Below are positions 7,938 to 15,852 of a stretch of DNA of 64,000 bases, piece by piece. How positions within the stretch are numbered: the stretch's first letter is position 1; the number at the start of each line of letters is the position of its first letter. The position numbers were made by a program, and so were the translations under genes. The notes beneath the pieces were generated by a model. The model saw only the letters and a program-made list of their open reading frames with translations, was not told the origin of the DNA and searched no databases. This DNA is from Ruminococcus sp. FMBCY1 (lineage in GTDB: Bacteria > Bacillota > Clostridia > Oscillospirales > Acutalibacteraceae), in contig NZ_CP074197.1 in NCBI RefSeq assembly GCF_023921805.1, forward strand, positions 2,108,001 through 2,172,000, read 5' to 3'.

Positions 7938-8738
7938 TTACTTCCGTCCTCGCTGTGGCTTTGGATTTTTCAGCAAGTCCGACTTCTGTGCAATCTTTTT
8001 CAGCCACTTCTTTTCTTCCTCGGACAGCTTCTTATAATTCAGTTTGAGCCGCTTGCAGATAAACATCATAGCCGCCTGCTCCGGGTCGCTGTCCTCTTTA
8101 GCGGTTTCCTCGGCTGCCTGCAAAAAATCTTCCAGTGGGCTATCCTCCGGGACGCTGAAAAAATCGTCCTTGTGGGCTTCCCGCAGGTCGAGGGCTATCT
8201 TGTTTATGTCCTGCTGTATCACATAGCGGCAAAAGCTGTCGTCGTCAATATGGGCGGCGATAAGCTGCCTTAACTGCGGGTCAGTCAAGCCGGGATTGTG
8301 TTGTTTCATAATCGTTGCACTCACGGCGTCCACAATGGCGTTTGCACTCTGTACCTGTTTTCCCGCCACGCCGTTCACATAGATTTCAAGGTCGGCCATG
8401 AGCCGGGGAAAATCCGGGTGGGTCGCCAGTTCACACAAAAGGGAATTGTCCACCCGCCCGCTTTTCAATAGTTCAATCATATCGTCGCTCAAACGCAGGT
8501 CTGCAAGATCGGCGTTTGGGTGATTTTTTGTTTGGGAACGGCCCAGCAGATAATCAACAGTCACTTCGTAAAACTTTGCTAACTCAATAAGGGCATAGTG
8601 GCTGATGTCTTTGAGATTGTCCCCCTCATAACTGCCTAAAGCAGATTTGGAGAGGTGCGTCTGTTCCGCAAGCTGTTCCAGCGTCAAGCCACGCTCCACA
8701 CGCAGGTCTTTTAGTCGTTCTTGAATAGTTAGGGCCAT
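7938..8738 (-). CDS. XRE-family transcriptional regulator, 266 aa
   Basis: Residues 5-65 form a classical helix-turn-helix (RLKDLRVERGLTLEQLAEQ, SKSALGSYE), followed by YEVTVDYLLGRSQ typical of element-borne Cro/CI-like regulators. The long C-terminal part (75-266) is mostly helical and charged and ends in a very basic tail (NPKPQRGRK). The start is ATG 8738 with a strong GGGGGGAG in front. The gene is divergent from the plus-strand module that begins at 9851, with the broken mtnN between, so it is the best candidate repressor for the palindromes at 9624-9755. That link is inference from position. Confidence 0.85.
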   Translation of the reverse strand: MALTIQERLKDLRVERGLTLEQLAEQTHLSKSALGSYEGDNLKDISHYALIELAKFYEVTVDYLLGRSQTKNHPNADLADLRLSDDMIELLKSGRVDNSLLCELATHPDFPRLMADLEIYVNGVAGKQVQSANAIVDAVSATIMKQHNPGLTDPQLRQLIAAHIDDDSFCRYVIQQDINKIALDLREAHKDDFFSVPEDSPLEDFLQAAEETAKEDSDPEQAAMMFICKRLKLNYKKLSEEEKKWLKKIAQKSDLLKNPKPQRGRK

Positions 8739-8780
8739 ACTCTCCCCCCTCTGTCCTCTGTTCTAAAATATCATCCAATC

Positions 8781-9475
8781 TTACCACGACTTTTTGATTT
8801 CTCTTAATAAAGCAACCGTAATATCTTTGGCAATACTTGATGCTTTTGCACAGTTTTTGTCAAAATTATCAACTCCGCTGTGTTTTTCAGTATCGGTCAC
8901 ACACCGAATGGCGATAAACGGTATGTCATTTGCATAGCAGACATGAGCGATACTGGCAGTTTCCATGTCAACCGTCAAGGGAGCAAATTCATCGTTTATT
9001 TTTTGCCGGCTCTCATCGGTTATAAACGATTCTCCCGTTACCATACGGCCCCAAACTACCTTTCCAGAAGTTGAAAGCTTGTCAACAGCAGACTTTGACA
9101 TATCTATCAGCTTTGGGTCTGCCACAAAAACACAGAATTCATCCACGGATGAAATTCCGTTAAAATGTCTGGCGCTACATCGTGGTAACAAACTTCTGTG
9201 GAGATAACTGTATCGAATATTTCAAGTTCTGGCTCCATACCGCCCGCTGTCCCTGAATTGATAATTATATCCACGCAAAATACATCTATCAAAAGCTGAG
9301 CGGCTATGGCGGCATTTACTTTGCACACGCCGGAAAACAGGGCGACAACTTCTACACTATCAATCTGTCCAGCATGGAATTTCAGCATAGCTTTTTCCGT
9401 TATCTTACAGTTGCTTATCAAGGGCAAAAATGGGGCGAGTTCTTCGTCACCCGCACATAAAATTCCGATTTTCAT
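8781..9475 (-). pseudogene. mtnN: MTA/SAH nucleosidase (Pfs/MtnN), frameshifted
   Basis: Two overlapping frames together spell one complete nucleosidase of about 230 residues. Frame one, from ATG 9475 (GGAGGA in front), reads MKIGILCAGDEELAPF, INSGTAGGM and VCYHDVAPDILTEFHPW; frame two continues VFVADPKL, VVWGRMVTGESFI, DMETASIAHVC (purine-site Glu-Thr) and IRCVTDTE to the stop at 8781. The break lies in the run of five A at 9126-9130 (T on the coding strand): one extra base would rejoin the frames. The enzyme removes adenine from methylthioadenosine and S-adenosylhomocysteine. A single homopolymer change means this could be a real recent mutation or a sequencing error. Confidence 0.85.
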
Positions 9476-9492
9476 AGATTATTGTCCTCCTA

Positions 9493-9850
9493 TGGCTTGA
9501 AAGCCAATTTTTATGTTTATTTTACCACAATTCCGAGAGCGTGGAAATAGGCAGTTTTCCGGGCGGATCTCCGACTTTATGGATATACGGGACGGACGGT
9601 TATTTAGGTGTAGACTTATTTTAGTTCATCGATGAACGGCACCTTGAAAACAGAATGACCGTCCGAAAAGGAATACCCCGGCTGGGGAAGCACTGCAAGG
9701 AGCCAGCTTCTGGACACTTTGTCCAGAGGTCACTTCGGGACAAGTTGTCCCGAAGTTGCGGGGAGCGTGCCAACGCCGGAACACGCCGCAGGAATGGGGC
9801 AGGAAACCTTTTCGGAGGAACGGCAACGGAAAGCAAAATGGAGGGAACGC
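9493..9850 (+). promoter_or_regulatory. Palindrome-rich control region of the element's plus-strand genes
   Basis: This 375-bp gene-free stretch (9476-9850) holds: TGGCTTGAAAGCCA (9493-9506) followed by TTTTT; the perfect 14-bp palindrome GTTCATCGATGAAC (9624-9637); CGGACGGT (9593-9600) complementary to ACCGTCCG (9658-9665); a boxA-like CCTTGAAAACAGAA (9642-9655); and two adjacent hairpins, CTGGACA-CTT-TGTCCAG (9710-9726) and CTTCGGGACA-AGT-TGTCCCGAAG (9733-9755). GGAGGG (9839-9844) serves the gene at 9851. The palindromes look like operators or leader RNA structure; which is not decided by sequence. Confidence 0.6.
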
Positions 9851-10264
9851 ATGAGAGATAACCCCTATAAAGACTTGCCGCCACTGGAACGCAGGCCGGA
9901 CGGTTCACTTTACCGCATGACACCGGCGCAGAGGAAACAGGCGGCCAGCCTGATACGCCGGGAGTGCTGTTGTTGTGAGGACGGCAACTGCATTGCCCTT
10001 GATGATGGGGACACCTGCACCTGCCCGCAGACGGTTTCTTTCTCGGTCTGCTGTAAGTGGTTCCGCTGGGCGGTCTTGCCGCTGGACGGGACGCTGGAAG
10101 CGGGGATTTTCCGGGATAAGGACTTGAAACGCTGTGAGGTCTGCGGCGGCGTGTTCGTCCCAAAATCCAACCGGGCAAAATACTGCCCCGGCTGTGCCGC
10201 CAGAGTTCACAGGCGGCAGAAAACAGAAAGTGAACGGAAAAGGAGGTCTGCTGTGGACAGTTAG
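9851..10264 (+). CDS. Cysteine-rich VLP-type protein of Tn4451-like elements
   Basis: A 137-aa protein with 13 Cys. Order: DNPYKDLPPLERRPDGSLYRMTPAQRKQA, a cluster RRECCCCEDGNC, a second CTCPQ and CCKWFRW, the diagnostic AVLPLDG, then a CxxC-x(n)-YCPGCAARVHRRQ zinc-finger-like end. This is the family usually named cysteine-rich VLP protein and occurs almost only in mobile elements; its biochemical role is unknown, but the metal-binding pattern and basic tail suggest nucleic-acid binding. ATG 9851 is chosen for the GGAGGG at 9839-9844; upstream in-frame codons overlap the hairpins. Confidence 0.8.
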   Translation: MRDNPYKDLPPLERRPDGSLYRMTPAQRKQAASLIRRECCCCEDGNCIALDDGDTCTCPQTVSFSVCCKWFRWAVLPLDGTLEAGIFRDKDLKRCEVCGGVFVPKSNRAKYCPGCAARVHRRQKTESERKRRSAVDS

Positions 10265-10375
10265 GAGCGGAAAAAGCCTTGATTTATCAGGCTCCGCAAG
10301 CCCCAAACCGGGGCAGGTGGTATAAAGTATCGCCCGCCCCGGAAAACGGGCTTCTAACCGTCCACAAAACGCACT

Positions 10376-10853
10376 ATGACAAATACCATCTATATCCATC
10401 AGCCGGAAAAGGCGTTCAGCTTCACCCGGCTCCCGAATTTCCTCTTTGAAGCCCCCACATTCAGGCCCCTGTCCAACGAGGCAAAGGTTCTGTACGCCTT
10501 TATCCTGCGCCGGACAGAGTTGTCCCGCAAGAATGGGTGGGCGGATGACTGCGGACGGATTTTCCTGTATTACCCTATCTGCGAAGTGGTTGACCTGCTC
10601 CACTGTGGGCGGCAGAAAGCGGTGAACACCCTGCGGGAACTGCAATACGCCGGACTGGTGGAGATCCAGAAGCAGGGCTGTGGAAAACCCAACCGCATTT
10701 TCCCAAAATCCTATGAAGCGGTTCCAAACACCGACTTCAAGAAATCCCGTTCTGGTACGCCGGAGGACTGAAAACCGTACCCTTGAAGTACGGAAATCAA
10801 TCTTGAGAAGTACGAAAACCGGACGGTATATAGAAATACAAAGATTAAAATGA
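10376..10853 (+). pseudogene. RepA_N-type replication initiator, probably frameshifted near its end
   Basis: From ATG 10376 the frame reads 131 residues: IYIHQPEKAFSFTRLPNFLFE, LSNEAKVLYAFILRRTELS, then a winged-helix-like GRIFLYYPICEVVDLLHCGRQKAVNTLRELQYAGLVE, matching the RepA N-terminal initiator domain found in many Clostridia elements. It stops at 10771 after SGTPED. In another frame the sequence continues with the family-like ENRT-LEVRKSILRSTKTGRYIEIQRLK to TGA 10851-10853, so a base change around 10740-10760 seems to have cut off the tail. Initiator family members load host replication proteins at an origin. The N-terminal domain is complete, so the truncated product might still bind DNA. 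Confidence 0.65.
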
Positions 10854-10954
10854 TTTATTTATATCCATTCCATTCCTATCGTATCAGAGATAATTCCGGC
10901 GGGATTTTCCCTGTGGAAAACCCCGGATAGGAAAGGAATGGGGAAAGGAGCAGA

Positions 10955-11899
10955 ATGGCACAACACGCAATTTTGCGGTTTGAGAAGCACAAGGGCAACC
11001 CGGCAAGGCCGCTGGAAGCCCATCACGAAAGACAGAAAGAACAATACGCCAGCAACCCCGACATTGACACAAGCCGGAGTAAATACAACTTCCATATCGT
11101 CAAGCCGGAGGGACGCTATTACCACTTCATTCAGAGCCGTATCGAGCAGGCCGGATGCCGGACAAGGAAAGACAGCACACGGTTTGTCGATACACTGGTA
11201 ACTGCCAGCCCGGAGTTTTTCAAGGGGAAATCCCCAAAGGAGATACAGGCGTTTTTCCAGAGGGCGGCGGCTTTCCTCATTGGCCGGGTAGGACGGGAAA
11301 ATATCGTGTCGGCGGTGGTACACATGGACGAGAAAACGCCCCACCTGCATTTGACCTTTGTTCCGCTGACAAAGGACAACCGCCTGTGTGCAAAGGAGAT
11401 TATCGGCAACCGGGCAAACCTGACGAAGTGGCAGGACGATTTTCACGCCTATATGGTGGAGAAATATCCTGACTTGGAGCGTGGGGAAAGCGCCAGCAAG
11501 ACAGGCCGGAAGCATATCCCCACCCGGCTTTTCAAACAGGCGGTTTCCCTCTCCAAACAGGCCAGAGCCATTGAAGCCGCCCTTGACGGCATTAACCCGC
11601 TGAACGCCGGAAAGAAAAAAGAGGAAGCCCTCTCCATGCTGAAAAAGTGGTTCCCGCAGATGGAGAACTTCTCCGGGCAGTTGAAAAAGTACAAGGTCAC
11701 AATCAATGACCTGTTGGCGGAGAATGAGAAGTTGGAAGCAAGGGCAAAGGCCAGCGAAAAAGGAAAGATGAAAGATACGATGGAACGGGCAAAGCTGAAA
11801 AGCGAACTGGACAATTTACAGCGGCTGGTTGACCGTATCCCGCCGGATATACTGGCGGAACTGAAACGTCAGCAGCGGCACACGGTAAAGGAAAGGTGA
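10955..11899 (+). CDS. MobV-family relaxase (Mob/Pre)
   Basis: A 314-aa DNA-nicking enzyme. The MOBV signature HMDEKTPHLH (HxDExxPHxH) is at about residues 123-132, preceded by FFQRAAAFLIGRVGRENIVSAVV; the N-terminus MAQHAILRFEKHKG carries the usual early His/Arg residues, and residues 235-310 form a coiled coil. MobV relaxases cut one strand at oriT and stay attached to lead the strand into the recipient, using another element's transfer channel. GAAAGGAG lies just upstream of ATG 10955. The matching site TAGTGTGTTA is found at 5920-5929, near the left end, rather than next to this gene. No coupling protein or T4SS genes occur in the element. Confidence 0.9.
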   Translation: MAQHAILRFEKHKGNPARPLEAHHERQKEQYASNPDIDTSRSKYNFHIVKPEGRYYHFIQSRIEQAGCRTRKDSTRFVDTLVTASPEFFKGKSPKEIQAFFQRAAAFLIGRVGRENIVSAVVHMDEKTPHLHLTFVPLTKDNRLCAKEIIGNRANLTKWQDDFHAYMVEKYPDLERGESASKTGRKHIPTRLFKQAVSLSKQARAIEAALDGINPLNAGKKKEEALSMLKKWFPQMENFSGQLKKYKVTINDLLAENEKLEARAKASEKGKMKDTMERAKLKSELDNLQRLVDRIPPDILAELKRQQRHTVKER

Positions 11900-11920
11900 T
11901 AGATATAAGCAGAAATTTTC

Positions 11921-11958
11921 GCCGCCTTTGTGCGGCATTGTACCTTGAAAACTGAATA
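11921..11958 (+). promoter_or_regulatory. Hairpin plus boxA-like sequence before tnpW
   Basis: GCCGC-CTTTGT-GCGGC (11921-11936) is followed by TACCTTGAAAACTGAATA (11941-11958), which resembles the Gram-positive rRNA boxA (TGTTCTTTGAAAACT). A similar sequence lies at 9642-9655 in the same element and a closer match at 17886-17900. Confidence 0.4.
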
Positions 11959-11971
11959 TGGAGGACACTGG

Positions 11972-12166
11972 ATGGCAAAAAGCGAAAGCGATATTTTTAC
12001 ACCCCGGACAGGGCAGGTCATACAAGCAGAGAACGGCACGCAGTATTTTGTATGTGGGAACAACCGTATAAAAATCTCCGAACACTTCGCCGCAGGCGGG
12101 AAGCCCCTCGGTGATCTGATTGTAGATGTGGTGCGGCATACCGCAGAAAAAGCCGCTTCAACCTGA
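11972..12166 (+). CDS. tnpW: Transposon-encoded protein TnpW
   Basis: A 64-aa protein matching the short TnpW family of Tn4451-like elements: GQVIQAENGTQYFVCGNNRIKISEHF followed by PLGDLIVDVVRHTA. It has two predicted short beta-hairpins and a helix, with no membrane part. Its role is not established; it always sits just before the recombinase gene, as here. ATG 11972 follows GGAGGA (11960-11965). Confidence 0.8.
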   Translation: MAKSESDIFTPRTGQVIQAENGTQYFVCGNNRIKISEHFAAGGKPLGDLIVDVVRHTAEKAAST

Positions 12167-12176
12167 TAGCCCATCA

Positions 12177-12237
12177 TTGATAACACGCCCACGCTTATGA
12201 TATAATTGCCATAGAGCAAAAGTATTGTAAGCGTGGG
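12177..12237 (+). promoter_or_regulatory. Recombinase promoter embedded in a 10-bp inverted repeat
   Basis: TTGATA (12177-12182), an 18-bp spacer and TATAAT (12201-12206) form a good sigma-A promoter for the recombinase gene at 12268. The perfect repeat CCCACGCTTA (12188-12197, inside the spacer) and TAAGCGTGGG (12228-12237, just past the start point) brackets the -10 box, an arrangement that fits a repressor or recombinase operator. Confidence 0.6.
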
Positions 12238-12267
12238 TTGTTTCTTTAAGAAGGAGGATTTTTAACG

Positions 12268-13890
12268 GTGAAACAACCTTACAATACTACGATTTACAAC
12301 ACGGCGCTTTATATGAGATTAAGCCGGGACGATGAAAACTATGGTGACAGCGTAAGCATTGAAACACAGCGGACAATCCTGCAACAGTACGCAAAGGAAC
12401 AGGGACTTCATGTAGTCGGTGAGTATGTGGACGATGGCTGGTCGGGGACGAACTTTGAACGCCCGGATTTTCAGCGCATGATGGACGATGTGGAAGCCGG
12501 AAAAGTAAACTGCATTGTCACGAAAGACCTTTCCCGTTTCGGGCGGGAACATGTGATGATGGACTACTATCTGGAATTTCTGTTCCCGGAAAAACGGGTG
12601 CGCTACATCGCCGTTGCGGAGAATGAGGACACAGAGAAAGGGCTTTCCGATTTTGTCCCGTTCAAAAACCTGTTTAATGAATGGTTTGCGAAAGATACGA
12701 GCCGCAAGGTAAAGGCCGCTTTCAAAGCGAAGTTTGCCACAGGACAGCGTATCGGTGCCTATGCTCCCATCGGGTACAGGAAACACCCGGAAATCAAAAA
12801 CAAGCTGATAATCGACGAGGAAACCCGCTGGATAGTGGAGAAGATTTTTGACCTTGCCATTCATGGCAGAGGGGCGGCCAGTATCACAAGAATACTGATT
12901 ATGGAAAAGGTTCCCACACCGGGATTTATCAATTTCCAGCGTGACGGGACTTTTGCAAACATCTATGCGGGTGCGCCAGAGGAAAAAAGCTACGCATGGA
13001 CGATAGCCCAGGTCAAGAGCATTATGAAAGACGAAACCTATATCGGCCATACCATCCACTACCGGGAAACAAACATTTCCTTTAAGAACAAGCGGAGGAT
13101 ACGCAAGCCCCAAAGTGAATGGGTGCGGGTAGAGAACACGCAGGAGCCGATTATCAGCGAACAGGTTTTCCGGCAGGTACAGGAGCAGATAGCAAACCGC
13201 CGCAGAAAGTGCAAGGATGGTACGACGCAGATTTTTTCCGGATTGGTAAAATGTGCGGATTGCGGCTGGTCGCTGTCCTATGGGGAGAACAGGCAGAACA
13301 GCAAGCCTTACGGCCATTATCATTGTAGCAAGTACGGACAGGGCACACGCCAATGCTCCATGCATTATATCCGCTATGATGTGCTTTACGCCTATGTCCT
13401 CTCCCGTCTGCAATACTGGTCGAGGCTGGTACAGCATGATGAAGAACGGCTTTTGAAGCGGCTGTTAAATGCCAATGACAAGGGACAGGCCGCCGCAAGA
13501 AAGAAGCAAGCCGCAGAGTTGAACAAAGCGGAGAAGCGGAAAGCCGAAGTCGATACCCTGTTTGCCCGGATGTATGAGGACTGGGCGGCGGGGCGTATCA
13601 CAGAATACAACTTCTCTATGCTGTCCGGGAAGTACCAGAGCGAACAGGCTGAACTGGACACAAAGATTGAACAGCTTCAATCCGCTATCGCCACTGAAAG
13701 CCAGAACGCCGCAGACGCAGAAAAATGGATTGCCTTGATGAAAGAGTGCGTCAATCCAACAGAACTGACCGCCGAACTTTTGAATACGCTGATTGAAAAA
13801 ATCGTTGTCCATGAAGCGGTCAAAGGTGAGGACGGAAGCCGGGAACAGGAGGTAGAAATCTTCTACCGCTTTATCGGCAAAATTGATTAA
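12268..13890 (+). CDS. tnpX: Large serine recombinase (TnpX-type)
   Basis: A 540-aa site-specific recombinase that moves the element. Resolvase domain at residues 10-160 with the nucleophile Ser-19 in YMRLSRDD and the DLSRFGREH helix near 90; recombinase domain at 175-290 (GYRKHPEIKNKLIIDEE); zinc ribbon at about 320-365 (CADCGWSLSYG and HCSKYGQGTRQC); then a coiled coil and a C-terminal DUF4368-like tail. The length fits TnpX/TndX enzymes. GTG 12268 is preceded by AAGGAGG (12251-12257). These enzymes make 2-bp staggered cuts at a core dinucleotide; the GG core at both ends of this element fits that. The gene is the last one before the right end, 11 bp from the half-site. Confidence 0.93.
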   Translation: MKQPYNTTIYNTALYMRLSRDDENYGDSVSIETQRTILQQYAKEQGLHVVGEYVDDGWSGTNFERPDFQRMMDDVEAGKVNCIVTKDLSRFGREHVMMDYYLEFLFPEKRVRYIAVAENEDTEKGLSDFVPFKNLFNEWFAKDTSRKVKAAFKAKFATGQRIGAYAPIGYRKHPEIKNKLIIDEETRWIVEKIFDLAIHGRGAASITRILIMEKVPTPGFINFQRDGTFANIYAGAPEEKSYAWTIAQVKSIMKDETYIGHTIHYRETNISFKNKRRIRKPQSEWVRVENTQEPIISEQVFRQVQEQIANRRRKCKDGTTQIFSGLVKCADCGWSLSYGENRQNSKPYGHYHCSKYGQGTRQCSMHYIRYDVLYAYVLSRLQYWSRLVQHDEERLLKRLLNANDKGQAAARKKQAAELNKAEKRKAEVDTLFARMYEDWAAGRITEYNFSMLSGKYQSEQAELDTKIEQLQSAIATESQNAADAEKWIALMKECVNPTELTAELLNTLIEKIVVHEAVKGEDGSREQEVEIFYRFIGKID

Positions 13891-13900
13891 ATGACACCAA

Positions 13901-13923
13901 TATCTTTAACTATGTGATACCGG
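13901..13923. other. attR: right end of the serine-recombinase element
   Basis: The half-site 13901-13921 (TATCTTTAACTATGTGATACC, written here as positions with key parts TATCTTTA and GTGATACC) is followed by the core GG at 13922-13923 and then host sequence. Compared with the inverted left half-site it matches 18 of 21 bases. Confidence 0.8.
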
Positions 13924-14320
13924 GTTGTCTGTTCCTGATTCTGATATGTTGATTTCTATATCAGAAGTGTTAGAAACACCAGTAAGTACTTTGCTTGGAG
14001 AAACGATTTCCGAGTCGAAAGCTGATGATTTAAGAGCAATTTCTGAAAAGCTTGAGGTCATAAACCTTCAATTAGCACAAAGAAAACAAGGAAGGCAAAA
14101 AGTAATTCATTGGTTTTTTATTTTCTTATGTGTGATTATAGTAATTGCTTTTGCGGTTTTAATTTTGCTGAATAGTCCATACTTAGGTTGGGATTACAGT
14201 GACCCGGAAAACGCAGTTATTGGAATTGGCTTTCACGCAATGGAGTGGTTGTTCACAAGAATAGCACCACTTGTTTTGATTGGTGCTGCTGTTGGAGCCT
14301 TATTGACACGAAAAAAATAA
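13924..14320 (+). pseudogene. XRE-family regulator, 3' fragment after the mobile element
   Basis: This is the rest of the regulator begun at 5622: SVPDSDMLISISEVLETPVSTLLGE continues the helix-turn-helix domain, followed by a coiled linker and two membrane helices (about residues 60-85 and 105-125 of this part: FFIFLCVIIVIAFAVLILL and IAPLVLIGAAVGALL). The intact protein would be a membrane-tethered XRE regulator of 168 aa. The fragment has no ribosome site of its own; a TTG at 13925 is the first in-frame start-like codon. TAA is at 14318-14320. Confidence 0.85.
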
Positions 14321-14341
14321 GACCCGCTACAAGTAAAACCT

Positions 14342-14381
14342 GCCCTGATGGAGCGTAAATGCTCCGTCGGGGCAATTTTTA
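14342..14381 (+). terminator. Strong rho-independent terminator
   Basis: GCCCTGATGGAGC (14342-14354) pairs with GCTCCGTCGGGGC (14361-14373) around GTAAAT, followed by AATTTTTA. It ends the xre gene and marks the change to the larger conjugative element or its accessory genes. Confidence 0.8.
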
Positions 14382-14460
14382 TAGGAAGAATCGCAAACTA
14401 CCGTGAATCTGTGTTTGTCAATATAATATGGATAATCACAGAGGAAGGAGTGGTTATGCT

Positions 14461-15852
14461 ATGAGTAACACTTTACAAAGCGTACATCCGGAGCTTGTTT
14501 CGGAATGGTCAGATAAGAACCTGCCACTGACACCGGACAAGATAACCTTCGGTTCAAATAAAAGAGTTTGGTGGAAAGGTTCTTGCGGTCACGAATGGCA
14601 AGCAAGCGTTAAGGCTCGCTCCGGCGGAGAGAAATGCCCCATATGCTCAGGAGCAAGAGTGGTTGAGGGAATCAACGATTTAGCAACACTCAAACCACAG
14701 TTAGCTCAGGAGTGGTCGAAGAAGAACGAACTGAAACCTACCGAGGTATCAGTTGCTTCTCATAAAAAGGTAATATGGAAATGTAAAAACGGACACGAGT
14801 GGACAGCAAGTATTAAGAGCCGAACAGTAAATGGCACAGGCTGTCCATACTGCTCTCACAATAAGGTACTTGCAGGATTTAACGACCTTGCTTCACAGTA
14901 TCCGGAAGTAGCTGCCGAGTGGTCAGACAGAAATCTCCCCTTGCAGCCTACAATGGTAACAGCCTTTGCCAACAGTAAGGCTTGGTGGAAGTGTAAGGAC
15001 TGTGGGAACGAATGGTACACCCTTATCGCTACCCGTTCTGGTGGAAGTAAATGTCCTTATTGCAGTGGCTATACATTACTGAAAGGCTTTAATGACTTGG
15101 AGACTACCCATTCTCATATTGCGGCTGAGTGGTCAGAAAAGAATTATCCATTGAACCCTTGTGATGTAAATGAAAAATCAAGGCGTAATGTATGGTGGAA
15201 GTGCAAAACCTGTGGCTATGAGTGGAAGTCGGTTATCAATGCTCGTGTAAAAGGTACTGTATGTCCCGTATGTGCTGATAGAACCGTTCTTGTCGGATAC
15301 AATGACTTAGCTACAACCGACAGAAAACTGCTTTTAGAGTGGGATTACGAGCTTAATAAGATACTTCCAACTCAGGTGTCAAGAAATTCGATGAAAAGTG
15401 TTTGGTGGAAATGTTCTTTCGGACATTCTTGGAAAGCAAAGATAAGCGACAGAACGATTATTGGTAAAGGTTGTTCCGTTTGCGAAATCGAATATCGTTC
15501 CGTGTTCCCCGGCTTGGCAGTTGCTTACTATGCAAATAAAAAGGGACTCACAGCTCAGCTTGGTTCTGACAAGCTGTTAGGAATACCACTTGAAACCTAC
15601 ATTCCGTCAGAGAAACTTGCCATAGAGTTTACCATCGGCAATGAGCAGATGGAAATACTGAAAAACCACCTATGTAAGCAACGAGACATTAAACTTGTTA
15701 AGCTGCCATATAAAGCCAACGAAAATGAAGCTGATTATGCTGACAGAGTTAAGGCGGTTTTCAAGAGCGTACATATATTTATCTATTCAGATACAGAAAC
15801 TGATGTAGCTCAAATCAGAAAAGTATTTACCGATTGGAGGGAACGACTATGA
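14461..15852 (+). CDS. Five-fold zinc-ribbon protein with putative C-terminal nuclease domain
   Basis: A 463-aa protein. Residues 1-340 are five repeats of about 65 residues, each with a conserved HPELVSEWS-like start (EWSDKNLPL, EWSKKNELK, EWSDRNLPL, EWSEKNYPL, EWDYELNKI), then VWWKC-xx-CGHEW and CPYC; this is the DUF4379-type treble zinc ribbon. Repeat 1 has WKGSC instead of WKC. The C-terminal 120 residues (ETYIPSEKLAIEFTIG, then VKLPYKANENEADYADRV and IFIYS) resemble the Vsr/PD-(D/E)xK fold, but the usual Asp/Glu-xLys set is not clear. GAAGGAG at 14442-14448 favours ATG 14461 over the ATG at 14428. It is followed with a 4-bp overlap by a 56-aa gene. Nucleic-acid cutting is an inference. 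Confidence 0.75.
   Translation: MSNTLQSVHPELVSEWSDKNLPLTPDKITFGSNKRVWWKGSCGHEWQASVKARSGGEKCPICSGARVVEGINDLATLKPQLAQEWSKKNELKPTEVSVASHKKVIWKCKNGHEWTASIKSRTVNGTGCPYCSHNKVLAGFNDLASQYPEVAAEWSDRNLPLQPTMVTAFANSKAWWKCKDCGNEWYTLIATRSGGSKCPYCSGYTLLKGFNDLETTHSHIAAEWSEKNYPLNPCDVNEKSRRNVWWKCKTCGYEWKSVINARVKGTVCPVCADRTVLVGYNDLATTDRKLLLEWDYELNKILPTQVSRNSMKSVWWKCSFGHSWKAKISDRTIIGKGCSVCEIEYRSVFPGLAVAYYANKKGLTAQLGSDKLLGIPLETYIPSEKLAIEFTIGNEQMEILKNHLCKQRDIKLVKLPYKANENEADYADRVKAVFKSVHIFIYSDTETDVAQIRKVFTDWRERL

Larger units (their letters stand above)
5732..13923 (+). mobile_element. 8.2-kb Tn4451-type mobilizable element with ant(6), MobV relaxase and serine recombinase
   Basis: The element is bounded by attL (5730-5752) and attR (13901-13923) and interrupts an xre gene that becomes intact when the element is removed. 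In order it carries: hairpins and a MobV-type oriT, ant(6), an anchored unknown protein, an XRE regulator and a broken mtnN (all minus strand), then a palindrome-rich control region, Cys-rich VLP protein, RepA-like fragment, MobV relaxase, TnpW and the large serine recombinase (plus strand). The plus-strand module is clearly GC-richer than the surroundings, while the resistance gene is AT-rich, which shows the element itself is a mosaic. There are no transfer-channel genes, so it must borrow the conjugation machinery of another element, possibly the one beginning nearby at about 14.4 kb. Confidence 0.85.

Noticed and set aside
10514-10527. GGACA-GAGT-TGTCC as a further copy of the dispersed palindrome
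   Set aside because: The spacer is 4 nt rather than 3 and it lies in well-constrained codons of the RepA-like gene.
12319-13437. 372-codon open frame antisense to the serine recombinase
   Set aside because: The recombinase is clearly the gene; the antisense frame has no ribosome site or family pattern.
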